DNA of 64,000 bases from Deinandra increscens subsp. villosa (GCA_039602395.1 JBCNJP010000007.1:126158952-126222951); one strand, 5' to 3'; positions 25,101-35,790 are shown, counted from the first letter of the stretch. Translations and numbers: made by a program. The notes: a model not told the origin generated them from the sequence alone.

Positions 25101-26513
25101 ATAATTTATGTTTTGCTTCCCTGTATTAGGTAATTTCTTATATGCTCATACTATTTCTTTCATAAATTTGAGCCCACTGTTATAAATAAAAATGTAATTC
25201 TTTGCAGAAAGACTTTGCCAGAAGAAGAGGAAGTTTTATTATTGACCATTGATAACTAAAATAAAAGATGCAGATTTTGATAGGTTGGAATATGGAGCTG
25301 TTATAAATTTAAACATAGTATAGGGGTCTGTATCCGAGATTACTATTTAAGAAGATAAAAAAATTTATTATTGTAGTCGGTAGAAGTGGTAAATTTAGAG
25401 TCTTTGTATTAACGTAAACTTTATAAATTATATCTTCTTTGAAAGAAATAGAAATGTTTAAGGGTATAAATTTTTTTTAGAAATTTATGACTTATACAAA
25501 CAATCTAAAAGAATGCAGCCAACGCAGGCAGCGTACCTCCACAGGTTTTAAAATGTAAATATTGGTCCTCTAACAATACACAGTAGAAACAACATGTATG
25601 GCATGTAGTTGCAGGGCTATAATTGTAATGTTGTTTTGAATATTGTACAAAATATTTCATTTTTCTGTACATAAGTGTTCACTAAATTGTGTTTTGAAAA
25701 GTAGTACTAAAACCTACCTATGGTTGTCGTGGTTTTTGATTATATGTATTAGCATTCATAAAATTTACCCGTTATTAAGCTTTTTAAACGATCTTATAAT
25801 TGGCAGAAGACTTAGTATAGGAAAAATAAGAACAAAATAAGGAAGCTCTAATCCACTGCAGATAAGATAAGGAATTTATGTATCAGACATTTGACTGTGA
25901 TCAGTTTCTTAAGGCAAACACTTAACCGGACCTACGTAGCCTGCTAATAGTATGAAACAAAAAGTCCTTTATAATTGCTATGATTTCATCTGCAGAAACA
26001 GTAGACAATAAATCTTATACTACATTGAAAGACAATATGGACGTAACATACCCCCTATAAACACCCAGCGCCTACATGTCATCTTCATCACTCTTCTTCC
26101 TACAGATAATAAACCTATCAGTCAATCCAGAATACAAAACACTCTTGGTTCCCTACTTTTGGTTACTTTTACCTCCTGCAGGTAGAAATTTTAATCTTAG
26201 GACTATTTAATCCCAACCTTTATACACTACCTCATGCAAAATCTCATCCTTTAAGTGATCCTGAACAGAAAACAACTGCAGCATACATTTCAAATTTGAT
26301 TTGTTATTCACTCTGTTCTTAAAAAAAATCTACTTCCTCCTGTAGTATATCACTGAGATTTATATATATGTTCACCTTATTTAAAATTTCTAACTCTAAG
26401 CTTTTACATAATCTATCTACTGAACTTATTCTTGTAAATACATGAACAAATATAATCAGCTATATCTCCCAAATATATTCAGTCATATTTCCTCTTCTAC
26501 TAATACATATTAG
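22104..26513. other. Gene-free AT-rich stretch with scattered repeat debris
   Basis: No credible coding frame was found. Recognisable pieces include a perfect hairpin CCCGTATATTATACGGG (22178-22194), followed by TTGAATCACTAA, which resembles a Helitron 3' end. A second GC-rich hairpin (AACCGCGCGTTGCAGCGGTT) lies near 22980-23000. Short near-tandem repeats of TTGTCATAATTCCATAAATA occur at about 22590-22740. At about 24500-24800 a stretch resembles an LTR in minus orientation, with a TATA-like CTATAAATAAGG on the minus strand. LTR ends and duplications could not be fixed. Confidence 0.4.
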
Positions 26514-26577
26514 CAGGGGCGGAACTAGAAATTTTTTTGAGGAGGTCCACACTTTTCTTATACAGAGTCACAAATTT

Positions 26578-26933
26578 TGTTAGCCCAACTAATCACGGTT
26601 TGGGCCCGAGCACATGGGTCGACCGGTTGGATCAAAGACAGACCGAGCACATGGTAGGTTAATCCAATGAGCAAGTATTGGAGTCCTTAACCAACTTGGT
26701 TTTTATTATTTAATTAGATTTATGTCATGTAAATCCCATAAAATAAGGGATTAGAATTTAAGTCTAATTAGGTAGCTTTTCCTCCAAGTTTGTCTAGTCT
26801 ATAAATACCCAAGCATATGGGGGTTTTAGATGTACCAAAATTATTTCGAGCATATGAAATAAAGATCGAGCTTATGATCTAATTGTTTCTTGTGTGTCAA
26901 CTATCGTGGTTCTGGATTGAATACCTGTTTTCA
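26578..26933 (+). repeat. 5' LTR of the copia element
   Basis: The LTR starts TGTTAGCCCAACTAATC and ends CCTGTTTTCA. CTATAAATACCC inside it is the likely TATA box. It is identical to the 3' LTR except for a C/T change near 26780. Confidence 0.97.
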
Positions 26934-26935
26934 AT

Positions 26936-26947
26936 TGGTATCAGAGC
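26936..26947 (+). other. Primer-binding site for initiator tRNA-Met
   Basis: TGGTATCAGAGC follows the 5' LTR after two bases; this is the standard copia primer site. Confidence 0.92.
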
Positions 26948-27230
26948 CACGGTTCTAATCTTACTCTCGAAGTTAGCTACGCACGGAGGAAAGAACGAAG
27001 TAAGGCTTGGAAACCAAGCCTCGCATTCGCTGCAAAGATCTATTAAAATCAGAAGTTGGCGAGGTCGGTGATTTGAGAGGCACACCGCCTTTCAACGTGC
27101 TTTAAAGAAAAATCAGTTCAAGATAAATATAAATATCTTGAAAGTGATTTCATCAAAAAGTGATTCTGTAGTTTTCGTTCCTTATTATCACCATACTTTT
27201 GATTTTCTTTGGTGAAAATACAAACCCAAG

Positions 27231-28088
27231 TTGATGGGGACACCACAAAATCAAAACGTGCGGGATAACTTTGTGCTTCCAATCCAATGTCCCATGTTGA
27301 CAAAACTTAACTACACGACATGGGCCATTCGGGTGAAGGCAGTGTTCAAGACTCACGGTCTTTGGGAAGTTATTGAACATGGTCAAGGCGCGGTGATTGA
27401 CGACAAGAAGAACAACGCTGCCATCTCGTATTTGTTTCAAGCAATTCCTGAAGAACAAATACTTCAAGTTGCACAATATGAAACCGCTAAGGAGATATGG
27501 GACGCAATCAAGAACCGACACGTGGGTGAAGATAGGGTTATAGAAGCACGTCTACAAACCCTAACTACCGAGTTTGAAGCACTAAAGATGAAGAATTCAG
27601 ATTCTATCGATGACATCGCTGGGAGACTATCCGGTCTTGCTTCAAAATTTGCAGCCCTCGGCTCGCCACTCGATGAATACCGACTAGTTCGTAAGTTTCT
27701 TACTTGCATGCCAAAAAGGTTTATACATATTGTTGCTTCTATTGAACAGATGGTGAACATCAAAACCATAAAGCTTGAAGAAATAATTGGGAGACTAAAG
27801 GCTTATGAGGATCGGGTGGGAAGCGTGGATGATGATCAAGAAGTACAAGGAAAATTGTTGTTCAACAAAACCACAAGTGATCATCCGATCCAAAAAGGGA
27901 AGGGAAAAAGAAGAACACGGGAAACCGTGATCGAAAGAGTAAGGGTACTAGTGATCGAAACAATACAAGCGGATCCGGGAACAACAAAAAAGACAAGTCA
28001 CAAGTCCAATGCTTCCGATGTGACAAGCTTGGTCACTATGCATCTGTTTGTCCGGATAGAAAAGGAAAGCGTGTGGAAGCCCATCTAG
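27231..28088 (+). CDS. Copia Gag, frameshifted before the zinc knuckle
   Basis: The open frame of 285 codons begins about 300 bases after the 5' LTR. Residues about 20-150 match the copia Gag (UBN2-type) fold by pattern (TKLNYTTWAIRVKAVF, then helical segments). The nucleocapsid knuckle Cys-x2-Cys-x4-His-x4-Cys lies at 28010-28051 but is read in the frame of the following pol stretch. A frame break therefore falls between roughly 27880 and 28010, and the last part of this frame is nonsense. In intact relatives Gag and Pol usually form one polyprotein. Confidence 0.9.
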   Translation: MMGTPQNQNVRDNFVLPIQCPMLTKLNYTTWAIRVKAVFKTHGLWEVIEHGQGAVIDDKKNNAAISYLFQAIPEEQILQVAQYETAKEIWDAIKNRHVGEDRVIEARLQTLTTEFEALKMKNSDSIDDIAGRLSGLASKFAALGSPLDEYRLVRKFLTCMPKRFIHIVASIEQMVNIKTIKLEEIIGRLKAYEDRVGSVDDDQEVQGKLLFNKTTSDHPIQKGKGKRRTRETVIERVRVLVIETIQADPGTTKKTSHKSNASDVTSLVTMHLFVRIEKESVWKPI

Positions 28089-29749
28089 CCGAAAAAGAGG
28101 ACGAAGACGAGATCTTGATGATGATAAGGACTCAAGAACAAGTGTTTTTGAATGAAGCGAATGTTCATCCAAAACGATACAAGTCAAAACAAGATGGGAT
28201 TTGGTACCTTGACAATGGTGCAAGCAATCACATGACTGGTAATAAATCCTATTTTTCAAGCTTAGACGAGAAGATCGGTGGACGAGTTCGATTTGGGGAC
28301 GACTCATACGTGAACATAAAAGGAAAAGGATCTATTAGAGTTTCGTGTGATGATGGCAAGATTCGAGTCATCAATAATGTCTATTTTATTCCAAGCTTAA
28401 CAAGTAATATACTAAGCTTGGGACAAGCAACCGACATCGGTTGTAAAATAATTATGGAAAACGACATTCTCACGGTACTCGATAAATCAAGAAACCCAAT
28501 TATGAAAGTTCAAAAATCGAAGAACCGCATGTACAAAGTCAAGCTAAAAGTCGATTCACAAAATTGTCTACTAGCAAAGATAGAAGACGAGAGTCGGTTG
28601 TGGCATGCTCGATTAGGCCACCTTAACGTTGATTCCATGCGAGCACTCCTAGCAAAGGATATGGTACGTGGAATTCCGTCTATCTCGGTTAAATCTAATT
28701 TTTGTGACGTTTGTCTAGCAGGTAAACAAACACGTCTACCGTTCCCGGATCAAGCAAAATATCGTGCCTCAAGACCCCTTGAATTGATACATGGGGATTT
28801 ATGTGGTCCAATTTCACCAAGCACACCGTCGGGTAAAAGATATATTTTCTTACTCGTTGACGATTACTCACGATTCATGTGGGGCTTCTTGCTAAAAACG
28901 AAAGATGAAGCATTTGAGGTATTCACCAAATACAAGAGATTTGTTGAAGGGGAGAGTGGAAACAAGCTTGGCACTTTTCGTTCCGATAAAGGTGGTGAGT
29001 TCAACTCGAAAGAATTCTCTGACTATTGCATAAAAGAAGGAATTACAAGACATTATTCCGCCCCATATACCCCTCAACAAAACGGGGTGGTGGAGCGGCG
29101 TAATCGGACTGTGATCGAGACCGTTCGAAGTTTACTTAAAGCTACGGAAGTTCCAAAGCGGTTTTGGGGAGAAGCGGCGAGACATGCCATTTACATCCTA
29201 AACCGAGTTCCTACAAAGTCACTACCGGAGAAGACCCCGTATGAAGCATACAAAAGTCAAAAACCGAACCTAGCTCATCTTCGGGTTTTTGGTTGCATCG
29301 GTTATGTGAAGACTCCCTCAACAACAATGTTAAAAAAGCTTGATGATCGGAGCACGCCAATGGTGTATTTCGGTAGCGAACCCGGGTCTAAAGCCTACCG
29401 AATGTTTGATCCGGTAGAAGAAAAAATCCATATAAGCAGAGATGTGAAGTTTAACGAAAAGCAAGGCTGGAATTGGAAAAGGAATGAAAATTCAAGCAAA
29501 TATATTGAACAAAAGTCATGTACTGTTAATTTGGAAAATCTCGATTGCACTTCTGAGCTAGTAGAGACAATTAGTCCACTTGAGGCAGAAACTCAAATTG
29601 AAAGTCATGCTACTGCTACAAAATTTGTCACTAGCCAATACAATCCCAGTGGTTGGTTCCCCTACAGTCCGGTCTCCTGTCCAGCCACAAGGTCAGCCCA
29701 ATCCAGCTCATTCTCATCAATCGGAAAGCCCAGACAGTTCAGAATATAA
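28073..29749 (+). CDS. Copia Pol part 1: protease and integrase
   Basis: The frame is open from upstream of 28010 (it includes the Gag zinc knuckle). It carries the aspartic protease site DNGAS at 28211. The integrase zinc region (HARLGHL ... CDVCLAGK, about 28600-28730) follows, then the integrase core with GDLCGP near 28795, RSDKGGEF near 28980 and QQNGVVERRNR near 29075. It ends with a linker and a stop at 29749, while homology continues in another frame from about 29640, so a second frame break lies there. No complete Pol can be read from this copy. Confidence 0.92.
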   Translation: MEAHLAEKEDEDEILMMIRTQEQVFLNEANVHPKRYKSKQDGIWYLDNGASNHMTGNKSYFSSLDEKIGGRVRFGDDSYVNIKGKGSIRVSCDDGKIRVINNVYFIPSLTSNILSLGQATDIGCKIIMENDILTVLDKSRNPIMKVQKSKNRMYKVKLKVDSQNCLLAKIEDESRLWHARLGHLNVDSMRALLAKDMVRGIPSISVKSNFCDVCLAGKQTRLPFPDQAKYRASRPLELIHGDLCGPISPSTPSGKRYIFLLVDDYSRFMWGFLLKTKDEAFEVFTKYKRFVEGESGNKLGTFRSDKGGEFNSKEFSDYCIKEGITRHYSAPYTPQQNGVVERRNRTVIETVRSLLKATEVPKRFWGEAARHAIYILNRVPTKSLPEKTPYEAYKSQKPNLAHLRVFGCIGYVKTPSTTMLKKLDDRSTPMVYFGSEPGSKAYRMFDPVEEKIHISRDVKFNEKQGWNWKRNENSSKYIEQKSCTVNLENLDCTSELVETISPLEAETQIESHATATKFVTSQYNPSGWFPYSPVSCPATRSAQSSSFSSIGKPRQFRI

Positions 29750-31442
29750 TTCTGATGAATCCTTAACACCCGAGCATGAACCGGTTCCGACAAGACGGTC
29801 CAACCGAATTTCGGTGTTACCTACAAAACTTAATGATTATGTTGTAGGTGAATGGGATGAAGATGAATTGTTATTAACTCAAGAAGGTGAACCGACAAGG
29901 TATACCGAGGCATCCGGAGTTAAAGAATGGGAGGAAGCAATGAAGACCGAAATTGCCTCTATCGAGAAAAATAATACTTGGCAACTAGTTGATCTACCCG
30001 TGGGTTATAAACCGATTGGCCTTAAATGGCTTTATAAAATAAAAAAGGATGCCGCGGGAAAAGTTGTGAAGTACAAAGCTCGTCTCGTTGCAAAGGGGTA
30101 TGTTCAAAAACCAGGGATCGACTATAATGAAGTGTTTGCACCCGTTGCACGGATCGAAACTGTAAGGGTCCTACTCGCCTTAGCCGCCCGAGAGGGGTGG
30201 GAGGTTCATCATCTAGACGTAAAGTCAGCTTTTCTACACGGTGATCTCGACGAAACGGTGTTCGTTACTCAACCGGAAGGTTTTGTTAAAAAAGGTAAAG
30301 AAAAGAAAGTTTACAAGTTGGTGAAGGCCCTTTACGGGTTAAAGCAAGCACCAAGGGTGTGGAATTTAAAACTTGATAAAGTCCTAAAGTCACTCGGTTT
30401 CCATCGATGTCAACACGAGACGGCGGTCTACCGGAAATATATTGATAATGATATTCTTATAATTGGTGTGTATGTTGACGATCTAATTGTAACAGGTTCA
30501 AGTGTTGGAGAAATAACTAAACTCAAGAATCAAATGGAAGATCAATTCGAGATGAGCAATCTCGGGTTACTTACCTATTATCTTGGGATTGAAGTTTTAC
30601 AAACAAGCACGGGAATTGAAATCAAGCAAGAAGGTTATGCAAAGAAGATTCTAAAAGATGCAAACTTATTGGATTGCAATTCTACAAAGTGTCCACTTGA
30701 ACCAGGAATGAAGTTATCAAAAGACAAGATGGGAAATCCGGTAGATCCAACAACCTATCGACACTTGATTGGGTGTCTTAGGTACCTACTACACACAAGA
30801 CCCGACTTGAGTTTCTCCATTGCTATTACAAGTCGGTATATGCAAGAACCTCGGGAATCACACATGCAAGCAATCAAACATATTTTGAGGTATGTGAAAG
30901 GAACTCTAGCGCACGGGTTAAAGTTTCCAAGAGGTGGGAGTAGAAAACTTTATGGGTTCTCGGATAGTAGTTATGGTGTTGATCAAGATGATGGAAAAAG
31001 TACGACCGGACATGTTTTTTATTTCAATGATGCCCCGGTTACATGGTGTACACAAAAACAAAATACGGTGGCATTATCCTCGTGTGAGGCCGAGTTCATG
31101 GCGGCCACTGCTGCTGCATGCCAAGCCTTATGGCTTCGTGGTTTGATTAGTGAAATAACGGGTTGGCCACTTCAAAAGGTGAGTTTATTTGTTGATAACA
31201 CCTCGGCTATATCTCTTATGAAAAACCCGGTTTTTCATGGGAGGAGCAAACACATCAACACCCGGTACCACTTCATTAGAGAATGCATCGAGAAAGAAGA
31301 GGTAAGTGTAGCTCATATTGCCGGCAACGAACAAAGAGCCGACATCATGACAAAGGCACTTCCAAGGATCAAATTCGAGGAGATGCAAAAGCTACTAGGA
31401 GTGAAGAATCTAACCAAGACCAAACCAAGATTAGGGGGGTGA
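29580..31442 (+). CDS. Copia Pol part 2: reverse transcriptase and RNase H
   Basis: The frame is open for 620 codons. Reverse transcriptase signatures include WLYKIKKDAAGKVVKYKARL near 30030, the LDVKSAFLHGDL block near 30215 and the catalytic YVDD at 30471-30482. RNase H follows with LSSCEAEFMA near 31075 and SKHINTRYHFIRE near 31245. The first 20 or so codons are probably out of frame with the real protein, because the junction with the preceding part carries a frame break at about 29640-29750. It ends next to the purine tract and 3' LTR. Confidence 0.94.
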   Translation: MRQKLKLKVMLLLQNLSLANTIPVVGSPTVRSPVQPQGQPNPAHSHQSESPDSSEYNSDESLTPEHEPVPTRRSNRISVLPTKLNDYVVGEWDEDELLLTQEGEPTRYTEASGVKEWEEAMKTEIASIEKNNTWQLVDLPVGYKPIGLKWLYKIKKDAAGKVVKYKARLVAKGYVQKPGIDYNEVFAPVARIETVRVLLALAAREGWEVHHLDVKSAFLHGDLDETVFVTQPEGFVKKGKEKKVYKLVKALYGLKQAPRVWNLKLDKVLKSLGFHRCQHETAVYRKYIDNDILIIGVYVDDLIVTGSSVGEITKLKNQMEDQFEMSNLGLLTYYLGIEVLQTSTGIEIKQEGYAKKILKDANLLDCNSTKCPLEPGMKLSKDKMGNPVDPTTYRHLIGCLRYLLHTRPDLSFSIAITSRYMQEPRESHMQAIKHILRYVKGTLAHGLKFPRGGSRKLYGFSDSSYGVDQDDGKSTTGHVFYFNDAPVTWCTQKQNTVALSSCEAEFMAATAAACQALWLRGLISEITGWPLQKVSLFVDNTSAISLMKNPVFHGRSKHINTRYHFIRECIEKEEVSVAHIAGNEQRADIMTKALPRIKFEEMQKLLGVKNLTKTKPRLGG

Positions 31443-31443
31443 T

Positions 31444-31799
31444 TGTTAGCCCAACTAATCACGGTTTGGGCCCGAGCACATGGGTCGACCGGTTGGATCA
31501 AAGACAGACCGAGCACATGGTAGGTTAATCCAATGAGCAAGTATTGGAGTCCTTAACCAACTTGGTTTTTATTATTTAATTAGATTTATGTCATGTAAAT
31601 CCCATAAAATAAGGGATTAGAATTTAAGTCTAATTAGGTAGCTTTTTCTCCAAGTTTGTCTAGTCTATAAATACCCAAGCATATGGGGGTTTTAGATGTA
31701 CCAAAATTATTTCGAGCATATGAAATAAAGATCGAGCTTATGATCTAATTGTTTCTTGTGTGTCAACTATCGTGGTTCTGGATTGAATACCTGTTTTCA
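31444..31799 (+). repeat. 3' LTR of the copia element
   Basis: It is 356 bp, with one substitution against the 5' LTR by eye. The purine tract lies immediately upstream and the AATTT duplication immediately downstream. Confidence 0.97.
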
Positions 31800-32313
31800 A
31801 ATTTTAGATATTTTAGTTTCATAAAAATATACATAAAGAATTTTGATTCGGGTCTGGTTGGTCACATAAAACAAAAACGACATAAAAACAAAAGAAATAT
31901 CGTCATTAGAATTTAAATAATATAGAAAAAATAAGGATAATACAAGATTTTAATAAAAAGTATCATATAATTAAAGAAATGAGAAGGATCAACTCATTTA
32001 ACATATTCTATGACACAATTATCACCAGTTACTACTGCATGTGAAATATTTACATTCACTTCAAGGAGGTGTTTTATCTGGTTAATTAAACGTTTCAAAT
32101 TAATCCTTCATGGTATTAAACTTGGAATGTAAATATTACTTTAAGGTAATGGCATCACTTACAATCCGTATTCAATGATCAACTCATTTAATTGCATTAA
32201 ATTAATAATACAAAAATTGGAAAACATAGAATACGCATAGCAATTATTAACTCATTTAATTGCATTAAGTTAATAATGAAAAAAAAGGAAAACATGGAAA
32301 ATGCAAAGGAGCA

Positions 32314-32369
32314 GTCTCGAACCTGTGACCTTTTAATATTTGGAGGACTAACTTACCACCAGACTAAGG
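32314..32369 (-). repeat. tRNA-like A-box/B-box block in the hAT element
   Basis: On the minus strand, CCTTAGTCTGGTGGTAAG (box-A-like) is followed by CAGGTTCGAGAC (box B). It has the same orientation relative to the element ends as the block in the element at 4952-5374. Confidence 0.4.
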
Positions 32370-32533
32370 GAGAGCTTTGTTTTTATGTTACCAAACTATA
32401 TATTTAATAACTTCCTGTAATATTAAAATAAAAATAAAAATAAACCGTTCACATAATTTCTACTTTGCGTACGGAGTTGAGGGGGTCCACGGGGACCCCC
32501 TGGGCATGATACAGGTCCGCCCCTGCATATTAG

Positions 32534-33562
32534 GTAGTTATTAAAACTTTTCACAAATATCTTCACTAATTACCAGAACCGTTGTTGTAGAAGCATTTTT
32601 CTTAACTACCTTTTATTGTCTTCTTTTTTTATATAACCCTAGTATTAGCATCTTCAATACACTTATAAATCTGAGATCTGAGAGCCCACGTTTGGGTCTG
32701 CCCACCAAAATCAATATAATTTAAGAAATAATTGAATAAGAGAATTCTTTTGTACACATAATTTTCCTATCACGCGCATAGAAAATTAGGTTAGATTTGG
32801 AAGTAGAAAATTTAAATCATGTTTTACTTCGTTCATATGTATCAAAAGCATTTACATATTAGGAAGAAAATATTAAGCAATCATAGATTCAAGATCAGCT
32901 TCGTAAGATATTAAGGAAGTGGAAAATAAGAGAGCAGAGATGAATCAGTTGAACATAAAAGGCTAAGACTGCATTTTCCGTCCAGATTCGGAATAAAAGA
33001 ACCGAATTGAGATAACATGGAGAGGCAATTCCGTACCTGAAGTAGGAAGCAGGTTATGGAGGTTGAAAAGCTGCTTAAACTTCGGGTGAAAGAGCAGAAC
33101 AGATGAAGAGAGCGGAGAAGTAATTTGATGAAAAGCGGTGGGCTGATGACGATGAAGGGAAAAGGGGGTTATTGAACACGTGGCATGTAGTGTAATCTCT
33201 TGTATGAGTCGGCTTAAATTTAAGCGTTTTGTAAAAAAAGACGTAACCGGATCCTGAATGTTTCGAACCCAGGAGTCACGTAGTGAATGTGAAAGGCTTA
33301 ACCGTTGGAGCAAATAGGACATTTGTTAATTATTTTATAAACCTTATATATATACTAAATTTGTGCGGTTAAAAAAAGTCAAAATAAGTTGTCTATTGTG
33401 TTAATAGGTAATAGTATCAAGCGTGAAAACGTAGACCTACTAGAAACAATGAACTAGTAAGGTCCAAATAAGTTTTTAGTGATCCAGATCCACATTTAGT
33501 AACCAATTAAGCCCAAAACCACCAGATGAACTCGACAGAGACAATAATCCATGAGGCACAAT
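32534..33562. other. Gene-free flank left of segment B
   Basis: The stretch is AT-rich. A 119-codon minus-strand frame (32963-33322) has no recognisable domain and overlaps a tRNA-like block, so it is not called. Confidence 0.4.
33260..33313 (-). repeat. tRNA-like A-box/B-box block
   Basis: On the minus strand, TTTGCTCCAACGGTTAAGCC precedes TGGGTTCGAAAC, a good box B. It is a short tRNA-derived relic; no tRNA gene fold was recognised. Confidence 0.4.
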
Positions 33563-33959
33563 AATCATGATTTAGCGGCCCACTAGAAAATCCTTGTTGA
33601 ACTGTTGAAGCTGTCTATGATATAATATTTTAACACGACAGGATAAGAAGTTAAGCATATTTAGGTTTTAGTTAAATATGTTTCATGTCATATGTCCACA
33701 TATTTTGACACGATAAAATCGTGTCTAGAAATGTTTCACATCGTCTAACATGTTTATGACACAATTAGACACGATTATAATTTTGGCAATTTTTTTAAAC
33801 TATTAAATATATATTGCTTATGTTAGTTAAGACTTCTATGGGTTTTTGTTTCAAAAAAGTTATGAATTGTTCATAATGATATTATTATTATGGCTTGTAA
33901 TATTTGGTTACCTTCAAATTGAGTGATCTCGCCGCTTTAAAAGAATCATGTTTTGTCGT

Positions 33960-34144
33960 CAAGGGCGAAGGTTAGTTAGGACCGGGGGGGGGCGACCGCC
34001 CCCCCCCCCCCCGGTTTTTTTCGATCGTACTGCTAATTTTTGCGATTTTTGAATTTTTTTTTTATATTTATTAAGAACCGCCCCCCGGGATTAGGATCCA
34101 TGACTCTTCGCCCCCTCAAACTTTTCGCCCAAGCTTCGCTAGTG
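33960..34144. mobile_element. 185-bp hAT-type MITE, present only in copy B
   Basis: The element is flanked by an 8-bp duplication TTTGTCGT (33952-33959, 34145-34152). The single uninterrupted site is seen in copy A near 9660-9668. The ends, CAAGGGCGAAG and (reverse-complemented) CACTAGCGAAG, form a short imperfect inverted repeat. The interior has an unusual pair of G and C homopolymer runs near 33986-34013. Confidence 0.88.
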
Positions 34145-34152
34145 TTTGTCGT

Positions 34153-34542
34153 GTTACTTAACCGGTAATAAAAGTTGTGTTTAAACATGGTGTGCCGTGT
34201 AACACATTTATAAACATATATGTGTCCATGTTTGAAGAAAAGAACACAATTAGTTAATCATGTCGTGTTCGAGTTTAGTACAAGTGTTAATCGTGTTGTT
34301 TTCGACCCGCTTAACACGTCTAGACATGTTTTGACAGTCTTATGTTGAAGTGAGTTAATGCAGGTCAGATCTGCAACCCAAATAGAGTGAAAAGTGCATA
34401 TGTGACACAAACCTATAGATAGATATGCACATATCAGTTAACAGATTGTTTAACCGGTTTAGAAATAACTAGTTGGTTATTAGTCAATAAAAAACTGGTT
34501 AAAAGACGGTTCGATTAAAAGCGATTTGTGTAACACTAAAAC
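34153..34542. other. RHM1 copy B upstream region
   Basis: It is homologous to about 9669-10054 of copy A. No gene. Confidence 0.5.
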
Positions 34543-35522
34543 TAGGGATGTAAACGAACCGAACGAACACGAACGAGACATATTTGTGTTTGTTTGTTAA
34601 CATTTTATCTAACATTCGAACCGAACAAGATTTCATGTTCGCGTTCGTTTGTTAACAAAATTACTTTGTTCATATTTGTTTGTGTTCATTTGGTAATTTT
34701 TATTTTTCCTAACAAACAAACGAATGAACCAAACACTGACCCAAACGAACCAAATGAAAACACAGTCACAAATGAACCAAACAAATCAAACGAACATATA
34801 TATGATAAAACAAAGTATTAAGTATTAACAATTCATTCATACAAAGATCATCAAAAGAAAGCTAAAAACTATGATGTTCATATGCCAAAACTGATGTTCA
34901 CAAATCCAATCAGCTATTCATCCTCCATGTAATCATCAAAATTAAAAGTTCTAACCCAAACCAAACATAATTGATAATTCCATACAAATTTGAAGTTAAA
35001 AACAGCAACCTAAGTCAATAGTTAATCCAAAAAAAAAAAAACTTCTCAAAAGATCGTTAATTCTCTTCCTGAAATTATTAAAAAAAAAGAGAGAGACAAA
35101 AGTTAAGCCTAACAGCTTAGAATAGTTAAACATGATATTATCCGAGTAAAAAGATATTATTTACCTTAAGAATCAACCAAATTTCTTCAAGAAAGTTCAA
35201 CATACATAATGTCATCATTTTCTTAAGCCTTAGTTCTTCTAAGACGCCTCTAAAGTCTAAACAACTAAACATCTATAATTAAGTAATTTCAAAAAATATA
35301 CAATTAACAAAATAACTAAAAGTATTGAACTATTAATGTTAACATACAAAAACAAACGCACAATACGAACAAACGTTCATATAATACTCTTATCGAACAT
35401 TCACGAACACAAATGAACGAACAAGGGTTCTGTTTCATTTAGTAAACGAACGAACATAAACGAACTCTCGCTCAAACAGTTCACGAACATTTCGCTGAAC
35501 GTTCGGTTCGTTTACATGCCTA
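34543..35522. mobile_element. hAT-type MITE, TAGGGATGTAAACGAAC family, in copy B
   Basis: This is the duplicated counterpart of 10055-11034, with the same length, termini and flanks, so it was carried along in the segmental duplication. Confidence 0.8.
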
Positions 35523-35768
35523 CCTAAAACCGAACCCGATAAAACCGAATTGCTTAGAACAAACAGACTGATTAACCAGAAAAACCAATCTAAACAAAAA
35601 CCAATCTAAACGCGTAGTGTAGAATAGATCCGCGTTCCGAAACCTTATCCCAATACTACTACTCGTATAAACATTAGCGGCGTTCTAATAACCATGAGCT
35701 GGCATACAGTTAACGAGAGCTGTTAATAAAATAAGAATTGAACAAGGAATTACCATCCACAGACACTC

Positions 35769-35790
35769 TATATATATATACATATATATA
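35769..35790 (+). promoter_or_regulatory. Probable TATA region of RHM1 copy B
   Basis: A TA tract interrupted by one C sits at the same place as the (TA)10 tract of copy A, upstream of a CT-rich leader that is slightly longer here. Role inferred from position. Confidence 0.45.

Larger units (their letters stand above)
26578..31799 (+). mobile_element. Young Ty1/copia retrotransposon, full structure
   Basis: It has two 356-bp LTRs (TG...CA) differing at one base by eye, a perfect 5-bp target duplication AATTT (26573-26577, 31800-31804), a primer-binding site complementary to initiator tRNA-Met (26936-26947), and a purine tract before the 3' LTR (GGGGGG within 31431-31440). The internal order gag, protease, integrase, reverse transcriptase, RNase H is that of copia. 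It is inserted inside the hAT element 26514-32525. The near-identical LTRs mean recent insertion. The coding region has two frame breaks, so this copy probably cannot make its own proteins in full. Confidence 0.97.
26514..32525. mobile_element. hAT-type element split by a nested copia element
   Basis: The termini are CAGGGGCGGAACTAGAAA and ACAGGTCCGCCCCTG, similar in style to the element at 4952-5374. The 8-bp duplication CATATTAG is perfect (26506-26513, 32526-32533). Removing the nested copia element and one copy of its duplication leaves about 785 bp without a transposase frame. It also carries a minus-strand tRNA-like block (32314-32369), as does the element at 4952. Confidence 0.87.

Noticed and set aside
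5161..33313. Functional tRNA genes at the A-box/B-box blocks
   Set aside because: The box motifs are good but acceptor and anticodon stems do not form convincingly by eye; listed only as tRNA-derived relics.
32963..33322. A 119-codon minus-strand frame
   Set aside because: No recognisable domain, overlaps a tRNA-like relic and has no exon signals or codon pattern of a gene.
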